Shown: positions 48,744 to 57,124, counted from the stretch's first letter. The stretch: DNA of 64,000 bases from Cryobacterium algoricola (GCF_004402485.1 NZ_SOFG01000004.1:496001-560000), one strand, 5' to 3'. Translations and numbers: made by a program. The notes: generated from the sequence alone by a model not told the origin.

Positions 48744-49613
48744 CTAGGCGTGGACGGGAGCGGACGTGGCCGCCGTCTCGGCGCCGGTCACGGTGGCCGC
48801 GCTCTCGTCCAGGTGCGCGGCACGGTTGACGCGGGTGCGGTGCGAGAAGTAGACCGGGAGAGCGGTGAAGAGGATCGCGCCGAGCAGGTTGCCGACGAGC
48901 ACGGGGATCTGGTTCCAGAGCAGCCACTGGCCGATGCTGATCGGGGCGCCGAGCATCATGCCCGCGGGGATGACGAACATGTTGACGATCGCGTGCTCGA
49001 GGCCGAGGCTGAAGAAGATCGTGACCGGGAGCCACATCGCGAGGATCTTTCCGGCGGTGGACTTCGAGGTGTAGAACATGATCGTGCCGATGGCGACCAT
49101 CCAGTTACAGAGCATCGCCTTGATGATCGCGACGACGATTCCGCCGGGGCCGACCGCTTCGTACGGCAGCACCTTGTGCTCGGCGAGATGAACGATCGCC
49201 TGGACCATCGGGTCGGTGGTCACGGTGCCCATGTAGGTGATCGAGACGACGTAGAGGAAGCCGAAGAGCACGGCGCCCACGAGGTGGGCGGCGATGACGA
49301 CACCGAAATTGGTGAGGCCCTTTTTAATGGTGGTGCGGCCCTCGAGGATCGCGAGCGGGATCAGCGCGAAGCTTCCCGTGACGAGCTCGAGGCCGAGCAG
49401 CAGGATAATGGCGAAGCCGACCGGGAACAGCACGGCGCCCACGATCGGGAGCCCTGTCTGGGCGGCCGCGGTCAGGGAGACCGCCGTTGCCGCTCCGAGG
49501 ATCGCCCCGGAGAGGGTGCCGCGGATGATCATCTGCTTAATGGTCAGGTTCGATTTAACGACACCCGAATGGATGATGTCATCGATGAGTTGGTCGGGCT
49601 GAACGTACGACAC
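48744..49613 (-). CDS. Formate/nitrite transporter (FNT) family channel
   Basis: 289 aa, six membrane helices. Visible FNT features are GAATAVSLTAAAQTGLPIVGAVLFPVGFAIILLLGLELVTGSFA, the L5-type loop FGVVIAAHLVGAVLF, and the conserved SLGLEHAIVNMFVIPAGM block with its channel His. Nitrite, formate or hydrosulfide could be the substrate; no formate or nitrite enzyme gene is near. GTG 49613 with AAGGAG. It is placed between rimM and trmD, which are normally adjacent. Confidence 0.95.
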   Translation of the reverse strand: MSYVQPDQLIDDIIHSGVVKSNLTIKQMIIRGTLSGAILGAATAVSLTAAAQTGLPIVGAVLFPVGFAIILLLGLELVTGSFALIPLAILEGRTTIKKGLTNFGVVIAAHLVGAVLFGFLYVVSITYMGTVTTDPMVQAIVHLAEHKVLPYEAVGPGGIVVAIIKAMLCNWMVAIGTIMFYTSKSTAGKILAMWLPVTIFFSLGLEHAIVNMFVIPAGMMLGAPISIGQWLLWNQIPVLVGNLLGAILFTALPVYFSHRTRVNRAAHLDESAATVTGAETAATSAPVHA

Positions 49614-49705
49614 AGGCGGTTCTCCTTGCGAGGGCTGCCGCGTCGTGGAGAGTGGAGGAGCCAGCGGGCGCGGCGCGCCTTCCCCCGGGTTGATCCCGGT
49701 CGCGC

Positions 49706-50380
49706 CTATGCGCCGTTCTGGTCTGGGGTGTGCTCGGCGTCCGGCTCGGCGCCGGCGTCGGGTACGGATGCCGCGGCATCCGCTTCGGAAATGGTTTCGG
49801 GCTCGTCGTCCGGCTCCTCGGGAAGCTCTTCGAGCAGTCCGGGCGGAGGGGTGATCGTGACGATGCCCGTCGCGATGTCGACGGAGGGCACGATCGCTTT
49901 CACGAACGGGACCATCACGTCGCCGGCCGCGGTCTTGACGATCAGGAGGTCCTGCGCCGGAAGGTGTTCGAGACGGCCGATGGTGCCGATTTGGACGCCA
50001 TCCCGTACTACCTTGAGGCCGACGAGCTGGTGGTCGTACCAGGCATCTTCTTCGTCGGATTCTTCGTCGTCGTCCTGGTCGATCCAGAGGATGGCCTTGG
50101 CGAGTGCCTCGGCCGCTTCCCGGTCGGGGACGTCCTTGAAGAAGCCGACGGCGTGCTGGTTGTACCAGCGGAGCTCGACGAGCTCGATCTTCTTACCGTG
50201 CCACGGGGACCCGGTCGGAACTTGGAGCGTGAACACGGCGCCCGGGACGAAACGTCGCCCCGGGTCATCCGTGAACAGTTCGAGCTTGATGGCGCCCTTG
50301 AGGCCATGGGCCTTCGTCAGACGGCCAACCCGCAGCTGGGCTCGGGGCGACTGGGCTCTGGGTGCCAGAGAGTCGTTCAC
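49706..50380 (-). CDS. rimM: 16S rRNA maturation factor RimM
   Basis: Assists 30S head assembly near S19. 224 aa from GTG 50380 with GGTGAG upstream. PRC-barrel protein: LRVGRLTKAHGLKGAIKLELFTDDP is the RimM start and KTAAGDVMVPFVKAIVPSVDIATGIVTITPPPGLLE is the usual end. An acidic tail of ~40 residues (EELPEEPDDEPETISEADAA...) extends it beyond the ~170-aa norm. It follows khpA by 16 nt. Confidence 0.95.
   Translation of the reverse strand: MNDSLAPRAQSPRAQLRVGRLTKAHGLKGAIKLELFTDDPGRRFVPGAVFTLQVPTGSPWHGKKIELVELRWYNQHAVGFFKDVPDREAAEALAKAILWIDQDDDEESDEEDAWYDHQLVGLKVVRDGVQIGTIGRLEHLPAQDLLIVKTAAGDVMVPFVKAIVPSVDIATGIVTITPPPGLLEELPEEPDDEPETISEADAAASVPDAGAEPDAEHTPDQNGA
49765..49782. repeat. 18-bp perfect palindrome built of two GGATGCC/GGCATCC motifs
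   Basis: Within rimM the motif GGATGCC and its reverse complement meet around CG to make a perfect 18-bp palindrome. It encodes Asp-Ala and Ala-Ser in the acidic tail. It is the most compact example of a motif that recurs across the window. Confidence 0.6.
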
Positions 50381-50396
50381 GAGGCTCACCGCCGGC

Positions 50397-50633
50397 TCAG
50401 AAATCGGTGTCGACGACGTCGACCCGCACGCGCTTGCCGTCGGCCAGGGCAGCCACAAGGGTGCGCAGGGCCTTCGCGGTACGTCCGGAACGACCGATGA
50501 CGCGGCCGAGGTCCTCGGGGTTCACGCGAACCTCGAGCACCTCGCCACGCGGTGAGTTCTGGGCAGCAACGTGCACATCGTCCGGGTGGTCAACGATTCC
50601 CTTGACGAGGTGCTCAAGCGCGGGTGCGAGCAA
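50397..50633 (-). CDS. khpA: KH-domain RNA-binding protein KhpA
   Basis: A 78-aa single-KH-domain protein: ALEHLVKGIVDHPDDVHV, VRVNPEDLGRVIGRSGRTAKALRTLVAAL with the GRSG loop that binds RNA, and VRVDVVDTDF. Length and motif match KhpA/UPF0109. Start ATG 50633 is 2 nt from the rpsP stop; rimM follows. The conserved position rpsP-khpA-rimM suggests a role in ribosome or RNA biogenesis; KhpA-KhpB also affects cell elongation in Gram-positives. Confidence 0.95.
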   Translation of the reverse strand: MLAPALEHLVKGIVDHPDDVHVAAQNSPRGEVLEVRVNPEDLGRVIGRSGRTAKALRTLVAALADGKRVRVDVVDTDF

Positions 50634-50635
50634 AA

Positions 50636-51055
50636 TTACGCCTTGTCCTCTTCTGTTGCGTCAGCGGCTTCGGCGACGGGCGCCTCTTCCTTGACAACGG
50701 GCTTCTCAGCCTTGGGCTTGAGAACCGGCTTCTTCTTCTCGTCGGCGACGAAAGCGACCTTGGCCTCTTTGATCTTGACGGTGCTGACGGCGTTCTTGTC
50801 ACCCTTGAACTTGCCCCAGTCGCCGGTCAGCTTGAGGAGAGCCTCAACCTGCTCGGTGGGCAGGGCGCCAACGCCGAGCCAGTACAGTGCACGCTCGGAC
50901 TTGATCTCGATGACCGAGGGCTCCTGCGTGGGGTGGTAGATGCCGATTTCTTCAATGACGCGACCGTCGCGCTTGGTGCGCGAGTCGGCCACAACGATGC
51001 GGTAGTACGGCGCACGAATCTTGCCCATGCGCTTCAGACGGATTTTGACAGCCAC
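50636..51055 (-). CDS. rpsP: 30S ribosomal protein S16
   Basis: [42 protein letters not shown] at GTG 51055 with AGGAG upstream is the S16 start. The first ~85 residues are the fold; the remainder is a Lys/Ala/Glu-rich tail (139 aa total), usual in actinobacteria. First gene of rpsP-khpA-rimM-(FNT)-trmD. The 279-nt divergent gap 51056-51334 to the ligase gene contains the promoters; I see no gene or clear terminator there. Confidence 0.98.
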   Translation of the reverse strand: MAVKIRLKRMGKIRAPYYRIVVADSRTKRDGRVIEEIGIYHPTQEPSVIEIKSERALYWLGVGALPTEQVEALLKLTGDWGKFKGDKNAVSTVKIKEAKVAFVADEKKKPVLKPKAEKPVVKEEAPVAEAADATEEDKA

Positions 51056-51334
51056 AATTCTCCTGTGTATTTGATTTTTGGCGAACTGAGGGCCGTGAGC
51101 GTGGGGGCACACTCGGCACAAGCTCAAGATGGTTTTTTCCTGCGTCAGAGTAGAGGGTCGGACGCAGGAGAACTCGACTAATCATTCTGTCAGATGTCGA
51201 CCCCAATGTGATAATCGACCGGGCACCCTGTGTCCCCCGAACGCGGATTCCGTGCCCGTGCGGGAGGCCGCCCGCAATAGGTGTCAGGATTGTCACCAGC
51301 ACCAGCCGGGTGCCATTCGACCAAAGGACCGCAC

Positions 51335-52474
51335 GTGGGAATCGAATTCGCCCGATCCGCGCGATCGACGATCGGCATCGAGTGGGAGATCGCGCTCGTC
51401 GACCGGGCGACGGGTGACCTCGTCTGCATCGCCGACGAAGTGCTCGATGCCCTGCGCGGCCCCGACGGCTCGCCGCACCCGCACATCACGGGTGAGCTGC
51501 TGCTCAACACCGTCGAGCTCGTCTCCGGTGTTCATACGACGGTCGCGGGTGCCGTGGCGGATGTCTACGGCCAGGTTGACGAGGTCAGGGCCATCACCGA
51601 CCCTCGGGGCGTCGACCTCATCTGCAGCGGCTCGCATCCGTTCGGCCAGTGGTTCGACCAGGAGGTCACGGATAAGGAGCGCTACCACAAGCTCATCGAC
51701 CGCACCCAGTGGTGGGGCCGGAACATGATGATCTGGGGCATCCACGTGCACGTCGGTATCGAGGACCGCGACAAGGTCATCCCGATCCTGAACGGGCTCC
51801 TCGGCTACCTCCCGCACCTGCAGGCACTGTCGGCGTCGAGCCCGTTCTGGGCCGGCGTCGAGACCGGCTACGCGTCCAACCGGGCGCAGATGTTCCAGCA
51901 GCTGCCGACGGCGGGGCTGCCGTGGATCCTCGAGGACTGGGCGAGCTGGGAACAGTATGTCGAGGACATGACCCGCACCGGGATCATCGACGACATGACC
52001 GAGGTGCGCTGGGACATCCGCCCTTCCGCACGCTGGGGCACCATCGAGATCCGCGCCTGCGACGGTGTGTCGACGGCCACCGAGCTCGGCGCGATCGCCG
52101 CGCTCATCCAGTGCCTCGTCGAGTGGATGTCCACGGAGATCGACGCCGGACGACCGGTTCCGAGCATGCAGCCGTGGTTCGTGCGCGAGAACAAGTGGCG
52201 TGCCTCGCGCTACGGGCTCGACGCGGAGATCATCCTCGACTCGAGCGGCGCCGAACGACTCGTGACCGACGACGTGCGCCGCCTGATCGGCGTGCTCTCC
52301 CCCACCGCGGAACGACTCGGCTGCCTCACCGAGCTGGTGCAGCTGAACGGCATCCTGGATGCCGGCGCGAGCTACCAGCGCCAGCTGCGTGTGGCCGCGG
52401 CCAACGGCGGCAGCCTGCCGGCCGTCGTGGCGGCGCTCAGCGCGGAACTCCGCGGCGGCACCCTCCCCGTCTAG
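51335..52474 (+). CDS. Carboxylate-amine ligase, YbdK/GCS2 type
   Basis: A 379-aa glutamate-cysteine-ligase-2 homologue: IGIEWEIALVDRATGDL near the start binds substrate, then TGELLLNTVELVSGVH, GSHPFGQWFDQE, WGIHVHVGIEDRDKVIPILN, ASSPFWAGVETGYASNRAQMFQQLPTAGLPW and RWDIRPSARWGTIEIRACDG. YbdK enzymes have weak gamma-glutamylcysteine activity and their natural substrate is unclear. GTG 51335 has AAAGGA upstream. Diverges from rpsP and is convergent with the luciferase-like gene. Confidence 0.92.
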   Translation: MGIEFARSARSTIGIEWEIALVDRATGDLVCIADEVLDALRGPDGSPHPHITGELLLNTVELVSGVHTTVAGAVADVYGQVDEVRAITDPRGVDLICSGSHPFGQWFDQEVTDKERYHKLIDRTQWWGRNMMIWGIHVHVGIEDRDKVIPILNGLLGYLPHLQALSASSPFWAGVETGYASNRAQMFQQLPTAGLPWILEDWASWEQYVEDMTRTGIIDDMTEVRWDIRPSARWGTIEIRACDGVSTATELGAIAALIQCLVEWMSTEIDAGRPVPSMQPWFVRENKWRASRYGLDAEIILDSSGAERLVTDDVRRLIGVLSPTAERLGCLTELVQLNGILDAGASYQRQLRVAAANGGSLPAVVAALSAELRGGTLPV

Positions 52475-52508
52475 CCGGTCGCCAGACCGACTCGATGCCC
52501 GGGGCCGC

Positions 52509-52543
52509 ACCGCCCGCGCGGCCGGACAACGAGCGCGGGCGGT
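52509..52543. terminator. GC hairpin between convergent ybdK-like and LLM genes
   Basis: ACCGCCCGCGC (52509-52519) pairs perfectly with GCGCGGGCGGT (52533-52543) over 11 bp, with a 13-nt loop. No T-run follows on either strand. Confidence 0.5.
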
Positions 52544-52552
52544 CGTCCGCGG

Positions 52553-53344
52553 TCAGTCAGCGTTCTTCGCGTCGCGCCAGGCGAGCCAGTCCGTCAGCGG
52601 GGCGAGGTCGTACGCCGGGCCGGAGAGCCCGATCGTGAACAGGCGGGCCCCGAGCGCGTAGAGATCCTCGGCTTCTGCGACGGTACGGCCGCGCAGCTCC
52701 GTGGACACCTCGATCTCTGCCGGATCTCGCCCGACCGTCGCGCACCACTCGGCGAGCACCCCGAGCTTGTGCTCGAGCACCTCGGGGCTCGAGAAGGAGT
52801 GCCAGATGTCGGCGTGCTTGGCGACGATGCGGAGGGTCTTCTTCTCCCCGCCACCGCCGATCAGCACCGGGATCTTCCGGGTGGGCGGCGGGTTGAGCTT
52901 GCCCCAGCGCGCCTCGATGCGGGGCAGGTTCTCCGCGAGGGCGTCGAGCCGGGTTCCGACGGTGCCGAACTCGTAGCCGTACTCGTCGTAGTCGCGCTCG
53001 AACCAGCCGGAGCCGGTGCCGAAGATGAACCGTCCGCCGCTGATGTGGTCGATCGTGCGGGCCATGTCGGCCTGCAGGTCGGGGTTGCGGTAGCTGTTGC
53101 AGTTGACGAGGGCGCCGATCTCGATCCGCGAGGTCTGCTCCGCCCACGCTGCGAGGATCGTCCAGGACTCGAAGTGCAGGCCGTCCGGGTCACCGGAGAG
53201 CGGGAAGAAGTGGTCCCAGTTGAAGGCGACATCGGTGCCGAGTGCTTCGACCTCGGCGACCGTGTCGCGGATCTTCGAGTACTCGGCATGCTGCGGCGCC
53301 ACCTGCGCGCCGATACGGACGGGACCGGGCTTCGTGATCATCAT
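52553..53344 (-). CDS. LLM-class (luciferase-like) F420-dependent oxidoreductase
   Basis: 263 aa. TIM-barrel flavin/F420 family: VRIGAQVAPQHAEYSKIRDTVAEVEALGTDVAFNWDHFFPL, SRIEIGALVNCNSYRNPDLQADMARTIDHISGGRFIFGTGSGWFERDYDEYGYEFG, and IPVLIGGGGEKKTLRIVAKHADIWH. This is the actinobacterial 'LLM F420-dependent' subfamily, and the G-x-G-x-G-W-F-E-x-D-Y motif is its signature. Substrate unknown. ATG 53344. Downstream gene ffh is separated by a repeat-rich gap. Confidence 0.9.
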   Translation of the reverse strand: MMITKPGPVRIGAQVAPQHAEYSKIRDTVAEVEALGTDVAFNWDHFFPLSGDPDGLHFESWTILAAWAEQTSRIEIGALVNCNSYRNPDLQADMARTIDHISGGRFIFGTGSGWFERDYDEYGYEFGTVGTRLDALAENLPRIEARWGKLNPPPTRKIPVLIGGGGEKKTLRIVAKHADIWHSFSSPEVLEHKLGVLAEWCATVGRDPAEIEVSTELRGRTVAEAEDLYALGARLFTIGLSGPAYDLAPLTDWLAWRDAKNAD

Positions 53345-53360
53345 GCGCCCAGCCTAAACG

Positions 53361-53516
53361 TGCGCAGTGCGCACCGACTACGCCGCTCCGCGCCAGATCC
53401 CGCAGTCACGCGCCACTTCCGCCGCTGCGCGCCAGTTGTCCCCTGCCGCGCACCATTTCCGCCGCTTCGCGCCAAGCATGCCTGGCGCGAAGGGGCGCAT
53501 GTGGCGCGCGAAGTGG
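53361..53516. repeat. Degenerate ~19-21 bp tandem repeats (GCGCCA type) before ffh
   Basis: Units beginning GCGCAC or GCGCCA start near 53369, 53390, 53410, 53429, 53448 and 53469, each ~19-21 nt, with shared TTCCGCCGCT in three. The array ends in a 10-bp perfect hairpin, CTTCGCGCCA (53465-53474) / TGGCGCGAAG (53483-53492), followed by two reversed copies. The 191-nt gap has no gene. Confidence 0.65.
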
Positions 53517-53535
53517 AGTGACCGCCGGGAGAACC

Positions 53536-55128
53536 CTACCGGCCGAGCATCTTCTGCAGAGCGGCCATTTCCTCGTCTGTGGGGCCACCGGGCTTGCCGG
53601 GAACGGCAGGCTTGCGGCCGCCGAGCCCGAAACCGGTTCCGCCGCCGGTCGGTGCAGCGGCACCGGCGGCACCAGGCTTCTCACCGGACGCGATCGCGAG
53701 GTTCTCCGCGGCGCGTTTGGCCGGATTGCCCGACTTCGAGCCCTTCTTCTTCGCCTGCTGCGGCTTGCCGCGGCCACCGCCGACGCCGGGCATCGGCCCC
53801 ATGCCGGGAATGTTCGGCATGCCGCCGCGAGCGACGGTCTTCATCATCTTCGCGGCCTGCTCGAAGCGCTGCACGAGCTGGTTCACCTCGGTCACGCTCG
53901 ACCCGGAGCCACGCGCGATGCGCAGCCGGCGCGAGCCGTTCAGAAGCTTCGGGGTGGTGCGCTCCGCCTTGGTCATCGACTGGATGATGGCCTCGGTGCG
54001 CACGATCTCACGCTCGTCGAAGTTCTCGAGCTGCTGCTTCATGGCGCCGGCGCCGGGCAGCATGCTCATCATCTTCTTGATCGAGCCCATGTTGCGCAGC
54101 TGCTGCATCTGGCCGAGGAAGTCGTCGAGCGTGAAGGTGTCGGTCTGGAACTTCTCGGCGAGCTTGCGCGCCTCGTCCTCGTCGAAGGCACCCTGCGCCT
54201 GCTCGATCAGGGTGAGGATGTCACCGAGGTCGAGGATCCGGCTCGCCATCCGGTCTGGGTGGAACGGCTCGAAGTCATCGAGGCTCTCTCCCGTGGAGGC
54301 GAACATGATCGGGCGACCGGTCATCGACGCGACGGAGAGGGCGGCGCCACCGCGGGCGTCGCCGTCGAGCTTGGTCAGCACGACGCCGGTGAAATCGACG
54401 CCGTCCTGGAACGCCTTCGCGGTTGCGACGGCGTCCTGTCCGATCATCGCGTCGATCACGAAGAGCACTTCGTCGGGGTCGATGGCCCGGCGGATGTCCG
54501 CGGCCTGCTTCATCATCTCGGCGTCGACGCCGAGGCGGCCGGCCGTGTCGACGATGACCACGTCGTGCAGCTTCTGTTGGGCGAACTTCACTCCGTCGCG
54601 GGCGACCGTGACGGGGTTGCCGACACCGTTTCCGGGTTCCGGCGCGTAGACCGGAACGCCGGCCTGCTGCCCGACGACCTGGAGCTGGGTGACGGCGTTT
54701 GGACGCTGAAGGTCGGCGGCGACGAGGATCGGAGTGTGCCCGTCCTTGGCGAGCCACTTGGCGAGCTTGCCGGCGAGGGTCGTCTTGCCCGCACCCTGGA
54801 GGCCGGCGAGCATGATGATGGTCGGCGGCTTCTTCGCGAACTCGAGGCGGCGCTGCTGGCCGCCGAGGATGCGGATGAGCTCCTCGTTGACGATCTGCAC
54901 GACCTGCTGGGCCGGGTTGAGCGCCTTGCTGACCTCGTCGCCGAGGGCGCGCTCGCGCACCTGCGCGGTGAAGTCCTTGACGACCTCGAGCGCGACGTCG
55001 GCGTCGAGGAGGGCGCGACGGATCTCGCGCACGGTGCCGTCGACATCCGCCGCACTGAGCTTGCCCTTGGTGCGGAGATTCTTGAACGTCTCGGCCAGGC
55101 GATCTGAGAGGTTTCCAAAAGTAGCCAT
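53536..55128 (-). CDS. ffh: Signal recognition particle protein Ffh (SRP54)
   Basis: GTPase that binds signal sequences and 4.5S RNA. 530 aa: N domain (MATFGNLSDRLAETFKNLRTKGKLSAADVDGTVREIRRALLDADV), P-loop GLQGAGKTTLAGKLAKWL, G3 DTAGRLGVD, G4 TKLDGDARGGAALS, then the Met-rich M domain with RIARGSGSSVTEVNQLVQRFEQAAKMM for RNA binding, and a Gly/Met-rich tail. ATG 55128. Its receptor ftsY lies at 58 kb. Confidence 0.98.
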   Translation of the reverse strand: MATFGNLSDRLAETFKNLRTKGKLSAADVDGTVREIRRALLDADVALEVVKDFTAQVRERALGDEVSKALNPAQQVVQIVNEELIRILGGQQRRLEFAKKPPTIIMLAGLQGAGKTTLAGKLAKWLAKDGHTPILVAADLQRPNAVTQLQVVGQQAGVPVYAPEPGNGVGNPVTVARDGVKFAQQKLHDVVIVDTAGRLGVDAEMMKQAADIRRAIDPDEVLFVIDAMIGQDAVATAKAFQDGVDFTGVVLTKLDGDARGGAALSVASMTGRPIMFASTGESLDDFEPFHPDRMASRILDLGDILTLIEQAQGAFDEDEARKLAEKFQTDTFTLDDFLGQMQQLRNMGSIKKMMSMLPGAGAMKQQLENFDEREIVRTEAIIQSMTKAERTTPKLLNGSRRLRIARGSGSSVTEVNQLVQRFEQAAKMMKTVARGGMPNIPGMGPMPGVGGGRGKPQQAKKKGSKSGNPAKRAAENLAIASGEKPGAAGAAAPTGGGTGFGLGGRKPAVPGKPGGPTDEEMAALQKMLGR

Positions 55129-55153
55129 TGTTCTTCTACTTTAACCGGTGTTG

Positions 55154-56209
55154 CTACTTCCTGAGTTCGGGTGCCCGAGTTCCGCGAAGAATCCTGCGGC
55201 GACGCAGGAACCAGACCGTTCCCGCTGCCAGTGCGAGGACCAGGAGGACGGTGATCACCGTGATGACAACGATCCAGGCGATCGGGATGCCGGAGTCTGG
55301 TGCGACCGTCTCGCCCCTGCCCGAGTCGGGGAAGGTTATCGTTGCCGCTGCGGTCCGTTCGAGAAGGCCGCTCTTAAGCGTTAGGTTCGCCGTCCACGGC
55401 CCGTTCGGAAGGCTCGAATCGAGGGTCATCAGCACGTCCTGGGACGCTCCCGGCGCGATCGTGACGGCCTGCAGGACGTTGACCGGTCCCACGGAGAGAC
55501 CGGCTGGTCCGCCCGACAGGCTCAGGCTTCCGGTCAAATCCAGTGCACGTCCACCCGTGTTTGTAACCCGGGACGCCACCGTCGGATTCCCGCGGGCATC
55601 GCGGGCGGAGGCCAGGCTGTCGACGGCGAAATCGGCCGCGGCACCATTGCCAGGGCCGACCGAGAGATAAATGCGGATGCCAGCACGGCTCGCCGAGACG
55701 ATACCCGACGCGTTGGCGGCCCCACGGATTTCGGCCCAGATCACCGCATAGCGCTCGCCCTCTGCGGCGTCGGCGGGCACAGTGACCGTGACCGTGACCA
55801 TTGCGGAGGCGCTCGGTGCAAGCACGAGTGTTGGAGTGTCGAGCGTGGTCCAGGTCGTCAACTCGCTGATGGCCGGGTCGGCCTCACCGATGAACGCCCC
55901 ATCGGAGATATGTGCAGCACCCGAGTAGACCCGAATCGATTGCGTCGCCGCAGTGTTGTTCTCCACTTTGACCCGGCGTTGGATGACGTTGCCCGGTGAG
56001 AGCCTATCGACGATGTATATCCGTGCGCGAGGATCCGTTTGAGTAGCCGCCGGCACGTCGATGAGCTGGATTCCGATACCGCCCGCCGCATCGGCTTGCC
56101 GGAGGTTCGTCGCTGGACCCGTCGTTAGGGGAACCTCTTCGGCATTCGCCCGGAGGGAAGGCATAAATGCCAGGAGAAGCAGTGTCGCTGCCGCAACGAT
56201 CGAGCGCAA
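55154..56209 (-). CDS. DUF916-like (WxL-interacting-type) membrane-anchored protein
   Basis: 351 aa. Signal peptide (SIVAAATLLLLAFMPSLRANA, ~1-23), then two beta-sandwich domains: GIGIQLIDVPAATQTDPRARIYIVDRLSPGNVIQRRVKVENNTAATQSIRVYSGAAHI resembles the DUF916/WxLIP peptidoglycan-binding domain, and VASRVTNTGGRALDLTGSLSLSGG is a second Ig-like region. A C-terminal helix (IAWIVVITVITVLLVLALAAGTVWFL) and basic tail RRRRILRG anchor it. It lies 129 nt downstream of a WxL-like secreted protein gene, the usual pairing. Function in surface attachment is inferred. Confidence 0.75.
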   Translation of the reverse strand: MRSIVAAATLLLLAFMPSLRANAEEVPLTTGPATNLRQADAAGGIGIQLIDVPAATQTDPRARIYIVDRLSPGNVIQRRVKVENNTAATQSIRVYSGAAHISDGAFIGEADPAISELTTWTTLDTPTLVLAPSASAMVTVTVTVPADAAEGERYAVIWAEIRGAANASGIVSASRAGIRIYLSVGPGNGAAADFAVDSLASARDARGNPTVASRVTNTGGRALDLTGSLSLSGGPAGLSVGPVNVLQAVTIAPGASQDVLMTLDSSLPNGPWTANLTLKSGLLERTAAATITFPDSGRGETVAPDSGIPIAWIVVITVITVLLVLALAAGTVWFLRRRRILRGTRAPELRK

Positions 56210-56338
56210 TTAGGATTCCTTCGATGCACGGCCTCCCCTGGAAGATACCCGGGAAGGTCAGGGGTGGTGAGACCACGGCCGCGGCGACCGCAATTTCGCG
56301 GCCTCCGCGGCCGGCTCTGTCAGTTGGGGCGGAGCGGA

Positions 56339-56860
56339 CTATGCGACCGAATGTGTCAACACAGCCGAGTAGGTTCCAAAGAGGGCCGCAGACGGGACGG
56401 TCATGGAGAGCGCAGCGTCCCACGTTGCGGTGTTGTTGCCCGTGACCGCGGTCGCGGTCTGCACAGGGCTTTCAGCGTTTGGGCTGACAGCCGCTGCAGG
56501 CGTCACGGTGGCGGTGCCGGTCACAGCAGGCGTACCGGCCGTGTATGTGACAATCGACGCAGGAATCGGAATAGGACCGGTCGTCCCGGTGAACACGAAG
56601 TCGGCGAGGATGACGTTCGAGACCCAGCCACCTGTTGCTGCGCGCAGATCCGAGACTTGAACGCCCACGAGTGCGGCCGTCGAGATCGCGTTAGGAGCAG
56701 CAGCGGAGAATGCCAGGGTAGCGGGAGCCGTAATCGACAACCCCCCTGCTGTGACAGCGACGGTTGAGGTCGTGTCCGCGGCGAAGGCGGGGAGGGTGGT
56801 GGCGCCGGCAAGTGCTACCGAGCCCAGCAGCGCGACGGCGGCGATGGTGATTTTACGCAT
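56339..56860 (-). CDS. WxL-like secreted protein
   Basis: 173 aa: signal peptide ending at TLPAFAAD (cleavage probably after ~28), then a single all-beta domain with VAVTAGGLSITAPATLAFSAAAPN, VGVQVSDLRAATGGWVSNVILADF and a final LSMTVPSAALFGTYSAVLTHSVA. The pattern (SI-P...F......VsDlR....gW.......GtYs) is that of the WxL/'DUF916-partner' surface domain; the W-x-L element here is GGWV. No anchor is present, so it would be held by its neighbour or the wall. AAAGGT upstream of ATG 56860. Confidence 0.7.
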   Translation of the reverse strand: MRKITIAAVALLGSVALAGATTLPAFAADTTSTVAVTAGGLSITAPATLAFSAAAPNAISTAALVGVQVSDLRAATGGWVSNVILADFVFTGTTGPIPIPASIVTYTAGTPAVTGTATVTPAAAVSPNAESPVQTATAVTGNNTATWDAALSMTVPSAALFGTYSAVLTHSVA

Positions 56861-57016
56861 GGCAATGACCTTTTTTTCTCAGAGAGAAGGATAGATGCCG
56901 GCCGCTCTGGAAGCTCGGACCCGATCTCCCGGATAACCGCTCGGCACGCCAAGTTACTTGGTTACCTCAGGTTTATCATCTCGTTTTTATCCCGGCTAAT
57001 CGGCATTTCTCGCGGC

Positions 57017-57050
57017 GTGTCACCTCCGTTCGGGTGGCACTCATTTTTCC
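57017..57050 (+). terminator. Terminator-like hairpin in the WxL/ABM divergent gap
   Basis: Arms 57017-57025 and 57032-57040 form a 9-bp stem (two G-T wobbles) with a 6-nt loop, followed by TCATTTTT on the plus strand. It ends 75 nt before the ABM gene. No plus-strand gene ends upstream. The rest of 56861-57124 shows no gene; this gap also holds the WxL gene leader. Confidence 0.4.
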
Positions 57051-57124
57051 GGGACCCTGTCCCCCGTTGCGCGTCCCGAGTCCTGCAAGCGTACGGTTGA
57101 GGCTTCGCAACTGAAGGAGCACTC

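Noticed and set aside
56861..57124. Possible riboswitch (c-di-GMP or similar) in the WxL leader
   Set aside because: I looked for the conserved core motifs of the c-di-GMP-I and c-di-AMP types and did not find them.
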